Source: JAQIBY01 sp046546095
GTDB taxonomy: Bacteria > Bacteroidota > Bacteroidia > Bacteroidales > ML635J-15
Reading direction: 5' to 3'
Assembly: GCA_046546095.1 (NCBI GenBank)
Contig: JBKGYK010000005.1
Location: 1-57,173 of the forward strand
DNA length: 57,173 nucleotides
Shown piece after piece: positions 52,629-57,173 of the stretch. Below the pieces are notes generated by a model. It worked only from the letters and a program-made list of their open reading frames with translations. It was not told where the DNA came from and ran no database searches. The translations under genes were made by a program, and so were the position numbers. The number at the start of each line of letters is the position of its first letter. The stretch's first letter is position 1.

Positions 52629-52642
52629 TGTTTTTAGTATGT

Positions 52643-53866
52643 TTACATTACTTCTTTCGGGTAGCAAAGATAATATTTTATCACATTGTGACTGAGGGTA
52701 GACTGATCAAACATGTCTGAAGCTTCTGTAAGGTCGTACAATTTGCCGTGTTTCAATATGTTGATTTTTTCGTCCATGCTGCTGTATGCTGCGTTGGATG
52801 TTTCGCCTGTATACAGGTAATAAGCTGCTTCGGTGGGAGAAAGGTCGAAGCGTTTTTCAATCCGTTTTCTGATATCTTCAATATAAGCCGGGTCAATGGG
52901 ATTTTTCTGTAGTTCAATGCGGAACAGCCGCCGGTTCATCAAGCGATCCGATAAATCCGATAAAACACGATCATCATGTTTAACCCAGGCTTTCACCGAT
53001 GACATAATGTCGCTGTCATCCAGTTTGTTGAACCGTTCAAGCACTTCGTCTTCGGGTGTTTTGTCGTGTGTAAGGAACCACAGCAAGGCATCACTGGCAT
53101 TCAGTTCTTTTCCGGATTTTATCAGGTCTTTGGCCCGCTGCAGGGTGATTTCCAAAAGCTTTTCTGCGCTGAGGACTGTCTTGTGCAAATACACCTGCCA
53201 GTACATCAGGCGGCGGGCAATCAGAAACTTTTCAATGCTGTAAATTCCTTTGGCATCCACCACCAGTTGATCATCCACCACATTCAGCATTTTAATGATG
53301 CGCTCGGATCCGATCACACCTTCGGAAACGCCGGTAAAAAAGCTGTCGCGGCGCAGGTAATCCAGACGGTCCATATCAAGCTGACTGGAAACAAGCTGAT
53401 GCAAAAATCCTTTGTGGTATTTACCTCTGAAAATGTCTATAGCCAGATCAAGCCTGCCGTCAAATTCCCGGTTAAGTGCCTGCATGTACATCAGCGAAAG
53501 GGTTTCGTGATCGTAGGCACTAACGATATCATGCTCCAGGGTATGAGAATACGGCCCGTGACCGATGTCGTGAAGCAATATGGCAATGATCACCGCTTCG
53601 GCTTCTTCATCGGTAATGCTGTGGCCTTTGCTGCGGATCACATCAATGGCCATGCTCATCAGATGCATAGCACCAATGGCATGATGAAATCTGGTATGAA
53701 CGGCTCCGGGATACACCAGATAGGTGAGCCCCAACTGACAAATGCGGCGCAACCTCTGGAAATACGAGTGTTCCATGAGGTCAAATACCAGCTCATGCTT
53801 AATGGTGATAAACCCGTGTACCGGGTCGTTGATGATTTTTCGTTTGTTGATGTTGATGCTTCTCAT
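52643..53866 (-). CDS. HD-domain phosphohydrolase (dGTPase/SAMHD1-like)
   Basis: A 407-residue protein with start at the ATG at 53866. The HD metal motif is complete: HTRFHHAIGAMHL (H), LLHDIGHGPYSH (HD) and a later Asp in QLDMDRLDYLRRDSF. INDPVHGFI at the N-terminus and YLRRDSFFTGVSEG are typical of the SAMHD1-like HD group. Family members hydrolyse dNTPs, but many bacterial ones are unproven. Its position ahead of lpxD is widespread in Bacteroidota, though no link to lipid A is known. Confidence 0.85.
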   Translation of the reverse strand: MRSININKRKIINDPVHGFITIKHELVFDLMEHSYFQRLRRICQLGLTYLVYPGAVHTRFHHAIGAMHLMSMAIDVIRSKGHSITDEEAEAVIIAILLHDIGHGPYSHTLEHDIVSAYDHETLSLMYMQALNREFDGRLDLAIDIFRGKYHKGFLHQLVSSQLDMDRLDYLRRDSFFTGVSEGVIGSERIIKMLNVVDDQLVVDAKGIYSIEKFLIARRLMYWQVYLHKTVLSAEKLLEITLQRAKDLIKSGKELNASDALLWFLTHDKTPEDEVLERFNKLDDSDIMSSVKAWVKHDDRVLSDLSDRLMNRRLFRIELQKNPIDPAYIEDIRKRIEKRFDLSPTEAAYYLYTGETSNAAYSSMDEKINILKHGKLYDLTEASDMFDQSTLSHNVIKYYLCYPKEVM

Positions 53867-53884
53867 GTACAAAAACTTAGTAAA

Positions 53885-53916
53885 CAAAGCTAAAAAATAT
53901 TCTCATTTGACGCAAA
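53885..53916 (-). promoter_or_regulatory. Promoter for the HD-lpxD operon
   Basis: TTTG (53916-53913), 20 bases, TAGCTTTG (53892-53885) on the minus strand; both boxes match the consensus. It leaves a leader of only about 12 bases. Confidence 0.65.
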
Positions 53917-53922
53917 TAGCAG

Positions 53923-53962
53923 GTAGTGGCGTAGTGGAGAGGTGATAATTCACATTTCCACT
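53923..53962. promoter_or_regulatory. Direct repeat and imperfect palindrome between divergent promoters
   Basis: Two copies of GTAGTGG (53923-53929 and 53931-53937) in tandem, the second running into an interrupted palindrome: AGTGGA...GTGA-TAAT-TCAC...TCCACT (53933-53962). It lies between the HD-gene promoter and the -7 box of the ATPase gene. It may be an operator; no regulator is identified. Confidence 0.35.
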
Positions 53963-54026
53963 GTTTGACAAGCGGAAAAAATAGATAAATGTCAAAAAAG
54001 TTTTAATTATAATTAAAATAAAGTGC

Positions 54027-54034
54027 TATATTTG
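54027..54034 (+). promoter_or_regulatory. Promoter -7 element for the DUF4143 ATPase
   Basis: TATATTTG matches TAnnTTTG, 24 bases before the start codon. The -33 region is AT-rich without TTTG. Confidence 0.45.
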
Positions 54035-54058
54035 TAAAAGATTAAAATGTGATTAAAG

Positions 54059-55264
54059 ATGCATGAGGGTAAAAACATCATACAGAGGCCTCTTTATCTT
54101 GATCGGGTAATTCCCTTCATTGGGAAAAACCTGATTAAAGTATTTACGGGTCAGCGTCGTGTTGGGAAGAGTTATTTTTTGTATCAGTTAATGGAATATA
54201 TCACTACAGAGGATAAAGATGCACATATCATTAGTATAAATAAAGAAGATCTAAGCTTTTCACACATCAAAAACGCTGATGATTTGCATGGCTATGTAGT
54301 ATCCAACATGCGGAGCAGTGCCAATAATTATGTTTTCATTGATGAGATTCAGGATATAGAAAATTTTCCATTGGCACTTCGATCACTGATGTTAATTGAT
54401 AATGTTGAACTATTTTGTACCGGAAGCAATGCAAATTTGTTATCAACTGACGTGGCTGGTAACCTTAGCGGCAGATATATTGAAATTCAAATTTACAGTT
54501 TGACTTATACAGAGTTTTTAATGTTTCATAGGCTAAAGGATTCGGATGATGCATTGGATAAATATTTGAAATATGGTGGATTGCCATACCTGAAACACCT
54601 CCCCCTTAATGATGAGATTATTTTTGAATACCTGAAAAATATTTATTCAAGCGTGATATACAGAGATGTAATAAACCGTTATTCCATTAGAAATTCTGGT
54701 TTTCTTGAGCAACTTGTTCTTTTTCTGGCCCAGCATACGGGCAGTTTGTTTTCTGCAAAAAAGATCAGTGATTACTTAAAATCCCAGGGCATAAAAGTCT
54801 CATCATTGCAGGTTCAGCGATATCTGGAATATCTCAAAAATGCTTTCCTGGTGCACAAAGTACCTCGCTATGATATCAAAGGCAAGCGGATGTTTGAATT
54901 TGGTGAAAAAATCTATTTTGAAAACATTGGCATTCGCAATGGCATTTGGGGATATCGCCTTGAGGATAAGGGTAAAATTCTTGAAAATGCAGTATATAAC
55001 CACCTGTTGACAAAGAATTTTAAGCTAAGTGTTGGAAAAATCGACCACAATGAAATTGATTTTGTCGCGGAAAAGCAGGGGGAAACGAATTATTATCAGG
55101 TTTCCCTTAGGCTAACGGAAACCAAAACCATCAATCGTGAGCTGGGAAATCTAGAGAAAATTGACAACAACTATCCAAAAACCCTGATCACCTTTGATAA
55201 ATATACCGGAGCCTCTCATGGAGGCATTCAGGTAATTCACATACGAGATTTCCTCAGTGAATGA
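54059..55264 (+). CDS. AAA ATPase with DUF4143 (restriction-endonuclease-like end)
   Basis: A 401-residue protein. The N-terminal ATPase shows Walker A GQRRVGKS (about 31-38) and Walker B NYVFIDEIQDIE, followed by FCTGSNANLL as sensor 1. The middle has a winged-helix-like part (QRYLEYLKNAFLVHKV). The C-terminus has GKILENAVYNHLL and the run KIDHNEIDFVAEK...YYQVS, in the E...D...Q order of PD-(D/E)XK nucleases, typical of DUF4143. Such proteins are common, patchily distributed and of unknown function. This one is more AT-rich than ribE-galE and unlinked to its neighbours, so may be an acquired gene, but no repeats or integrase mark it. Confidence 0.85.
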   Translation: MHEGKNIIQRPLYLDRVIPFIGKNLIKVFTGQRRVGKSYFLYQLMEYITTEDKDAHIISINKEDLSFSHIKNADDLHGYVVSNMRSSANNYVFIDEIQDIENFPLALRSLMLIDNVELFCTGSNANLLSTDVAGNLSGRYIEIQIYSLTYTEFLMFHRLKDSDDALDKYLKYGGLPYLKHLPLNDEIIFEYLKNIYSSVIYRDVINRYSIRNSGFLEQLVLFLAQHTGSLFSAKKISDYLKSQGIKVSSLQVQRYLEYLKNAFLVHKVPRYDIKGKRMFEFGEKIYFENIGIRNGIWGYRLEDKGKILENAVYNHLLTKNFKLSVGKIDHNEIDFVAEKQGETNYYQVSLRLTETKTINRELGNLEKIDNNYPKTLITFDKYTGASHGGIQVIHIRDFLSE

Positions 55265-55352
55265 TGGTTTCGTCAACAAATAAATTGTTTGTTTTACCAT
55301 TAGTTGTTGTATGAAATACTTGCTGCTTTACTGTTTGAAAATTCTCCTTTTT

Positions 55353-55384
55353 TTTGATGCTGTGCTTTAGAATCTGTATTTTTA
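55353..55384 (+). promoter_or_regulatory. Promoter for ribE-galE
   Basis: TTTG (55353-55356), 20 bases, TATTTTTA (55377-55384), one mismatch in the -7 box. It lies 29 bases before the ribE start. Confidence 0.5.
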
Positions 55385-55413
55385 CATCCTAACAAACATT
55401 AAAAACAAATATT

Positions 55414-56031
55414 ATGTTTTCAGGAATTGTTGAAGAAACCTCAAAGGTTGTAAAACTCGAAAGAGACAAAGGAAATCTGCATATTACCATGACATGCTCA
55501 TTTGCCGATGAACTCAAAGTAGATCAGTCGGTGTCCCATAACGGGGTTTGCCTTACCGTGGTGGATGTGAATAAACCCAAAAAGGAATACACCATCACCG
55601 CCGTGGATGAAACCCTGCAGAAATCCAACCTCGGACTGCTGGAAGTGGGCTCTGAAGTGAATCTCGAGCGCAGCATGACCATGGATAAACTGCTTGACGG
55701 ACACCTCGTGCAGGGCCATGTCGATCAGACCGCTGAATGTGTGGAGGTAAAAGAAGCCGACGGAAGCTGGTACTTTACGTTTAAATACGACCGCAGCAAA
55801 GGAAACATTACCGTGGAAAAAGGGTCCGTTTCTGTCAATGGTGTGTCACTAACAGTGGTGAATTCGCAGGACGATCAGTTTCAGGTGGCCATCATTCCGT
55901 TTACCTACGATGTTACCAATTTCCATACCTTCAAACCCGGTACCATTGTCAATCTGGAGTTTGATGTAATTGGCAAATACATCCAGAAAATTGTAAACCA
56001 GTATCTGGAAAACATGGACATCAAAAAATAA
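55414..56031 (+). CDS. ribE: Riboflavin synthase alpha chain
   Basis: A 205-residue protein of two lumazine-binding barrels. MFSGIVEE is the invariant start; each half has its own VSHNGVCLTVV / VSVNGVSLTVV motif, and GHLVQGHVDQTA lies between. It dismutates two molecules of 6,7-dimethyl-8-ribityllumazine into riboflavin. No FMN riboswitch was recognised in the 149-base upstream gap. galE starts 3 bases after it, an unusual pairing. Confidence 0.95.
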   Translation: MFSGIVEETSKVVKLERDKGNLHITMTCSFADELKVDQSVSHNGVCLTVVDVNKPKKEYTITAVDETLQKSNLGLLEVGSEVNLERSMTMDKLLDGHLVQGHVDQTAECVEVKEADGSWYFTFKYDRSKGNITVEKGSVSVNGVSLTVVNSQDDQFQVAIIPFTYDVTNFHTFKPGTIVNLEFDVIGKYIQKIVNQYLENMDIKK

Positions 56032-56034
56032 ACT

Positions 56035-57060
56035 ATGTCAAAACAGAAAATACTGGTTACCGGTGGCCTGGGCTACATCGGGTCTCACACTGTTGTGGAA
56101 TTAATCAATGCCGGTTTTGAAGTTGTCGTGATGGACAATTTGTACAACGCCGGCATTGAGGTATTGGATGGCATCGAGTCCATTACCGGCGTGCGTCCGG
56201 ATTTTCTGAAAGAGGATTTGCGCAACAAAGCAGCCATAGAAGCCTGTTTTGATGCCCATCCGGACATACAGGCCGCCATACATTTTGCTGCCTACAAGGC
56301 GGTGGGCGAATCGCATGAAAAGCCGCTGGATTATTACGAAAACAACCTCACCTCCCTGACTAACCTCATGCAGGTGATGAGCGAAAAAGACAGAAAATCG
56401 CTGGTGTTCAGCTCTTCCTGTACGGTGTACGGCGATCCCGACGAGCTTCCTGTTACCGAAAAAGCCCCGTTTAAACCGGCCATGTCGCCATATGGCAACA
56501 CCAAGCGCATCGCTGAAGAAATCATGCAGGATGTGTGCCGTGCCGATGAAGCCTTTAATGCCATTAGCTTACGGTATTTTAACCCGATCGGGGCACATCC
56601 GTCAGGGAAAATCGGGGAAATGCCACAGGGAATTCCCAACAACCTTATGCCCTTCATTACCCAGACAGCCTTTGGCATTCGCGACGAACTGAAAATTTTT
56701 GGCGACGATTACGACACGCCCGATGGCACCTGCATTCGCGATTACATTCATGTTGTGGATCTGGCAAGAGCCCATGTGATTGCCGTGCAGCGTATGGTAA
56801 AAGGCGAACAGGATAAAAATTACGAGTATTTCAATCTCGGTACAGGAAAAGGTGTATCTGTGCTTGACATGGTAAATAGTTTTGAGCGTGTATCCGGTAA
56901 AAAACTGAATTACAGCATTGCCGACCGCCGTGCCGGTGATGTGCCGGTGGTGTATGCCGATACGACAAAAGCCAATAAGGTGCTTGGCTGGACAGCCAAA
57001 AGTAGCCTGGATGACACCATCCGCTCTGCCTGGGAATGGGAAAAAAAGGTGCGGGACTAA
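56035..57060 (+). CDS. galE: UDP-glucose 4-epimerase
   Basis: A 341-residue extended SDR enzyme. GGLGYIGSHT is the NAD motif; SSSCTVYG supplies the catalytic Ser and SPYGNTKRIAEE the Tyr-x3-Lys pair; YFNPIGAHPSG and GTCIRDYIHVVDLA are GalE signatures. It interconverts UDP-glucose and UDP-galactose for surface glycans. Codon choice in ribE and galE is more GC-rich than in most of the window. Nothing recognisable follows in the last 113 bases. Confidence 0.94.
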   Translation: MSKQKILVTGGLGYIGSHTVVELINAGFEVVVMDNLYNAGIEVLDGIESITGVRPDFLKEDLRNKAAIEACFDAHPDIQAAIHFAAYKAVGESHEKPLDYYENNLTSLTNLMQVMSEKDRKSLVFSSSCTVYGDPDELPVTEKAPFKPAMSPYGNTKRIAEEIMQDVCRADEAFNAISLRYFNPIGAHPSGKIGEMPQGIPNNLMPFITQTAFGIRDELKIFGDDYDTPDGTCIRDYIHVVDLARAHVIAVQRMVKGEQDKNYEYFNLGTGKGVSVLDMVNSFERVSGKKLNYSIADRRAGDVPVVYADTTKANKVLGWTAKSSLDDTIRSAWEWEKKVRD

Positions 57061-57173
57061 AGCGATGTTAACCACAAAGAGCAAAACGCTGCAGGCCGAT
57101 TTTAAGCATGTCTTACATTGATGCGTTGATGGTTTTAATTCACAATGATCTGATTGGTTACAACATCATTTGT

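Noticed and set aside
51906..52637. 243-codon frame on the plus strand
   Set aside because: Antisense of the lpxD hexapeptide repeats; the regular pattern follows from the repeats on the other strand.
53066..53893. 275-codon frame on the plus strand
   Set aside because: Antisense of the HD-domain gene, whose metal motifs are intact; the plus-strand product shows no known family.
55265..55413. FMN riboswitch before ribE
   Set aside because: The gap has none of the conserved FMN-aptamer segments; only promoter-like boxes are seen.

Overview
The window is a 57 kb piece of chromosome from a member of the Bacteroidota (probably class Bacteroidia; family not resolvable from this alone). The indications are an LpxC-FabZ fusion gene followed by lpxA, a DAHP synthase-chorismate mutase fusion, long charged tails on ribosomal proteins S16 and S2, DUF4271 next to hemD, a bacterial GH3 protein, many lipoproteins, few Shine-Dalgarno sites, and repeated promoter-like sequences of the Bacteroidota type (TTTG, 19-20 bases, TAnnTTTG). 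Base composition is moderately AT-rich. I see no phage, insertion sequence, CRISPR array or rRNA operon. Most genes are core housekeeping genes in short operons.

Layout. 1-700: initiator tRNA and a TonB-C-domain protein. 936-4403: a large receiver plus PPDK-ATP-grasp protein of unknown role, closed by a good terminator. 4489-7725 (minus): queD, a lone C-terminal transketolase half, an M15 peptidase and a lipoprotein. 7839-13746: prenyl synthase, a coiled-coil secreted protein, purQ, DAHP synthase-chorismate mutase (minus), fbp, rpsP, rimM. 13739-18161 (minus): CapD-type sugar dehydratase, tsaC-like gene, glycosyltransferase, family 4 uracil-DNA glycosylase. 18283-20248: ECF sigma factor overlapping a gene for a predicted inner-membrane plus beta-barrel protein. 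20461-24526 (minus): rplM-rpsI-rpsB-tsf, then pyrH-frr, with two clear terminators. 24698-30407 (minus): envelope cluster of MTH1187-type protein, LPP20-like lipoprotein, TPR/LpoB-like lipoprotein and transglutaminase-like protein. 30545-37357 (minus): cvpA, then rimP-nusA-infB and an M23 peptidase, with a consensus promoter and a leader hairpin before rimP. 37415-41257: GH3 protein, small lipoprotein, MBL hydrolase, coiled-coil membrane protein. 41258-45835: DUF4271, hemD, rnpA, S41 protease, trpS. 45864-47899 (minus): repeat protein and queG. 48036-49082: thiL. 49105-53866 (minus): HD hydrolase, lpxD, lpxC-fabZ, lpxA (lipid A). 54059-55264: AAA ATPase with DUF4143. 55414-57060: ribE and galE. 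The last 113 bases hold no gene I can recognise.

Together the genes cover translation (S2, S9, L13, S16, EF-Ts, IF-2, NusA, RRF, RimM, RimP, RnpA, TrpS), envelope assembly (lipid A, undecaprenyl-type or quinone prenyl chains, peptidoglycan peptidases, lipoproteins, surface sugars), and queuosine, thiamine, riboflavin, tetrapyrrole, purine and aromatic biosynthesis. The least explained parts, and so the best places to look for new biology, are the receiver/ATP-grasp protein, the sigma factor with its beta-barrel partner, the 25-30 kb envelope cluster, the eight-repeat protein coupled to queG, and the rimP and rpsB leader hairpins.
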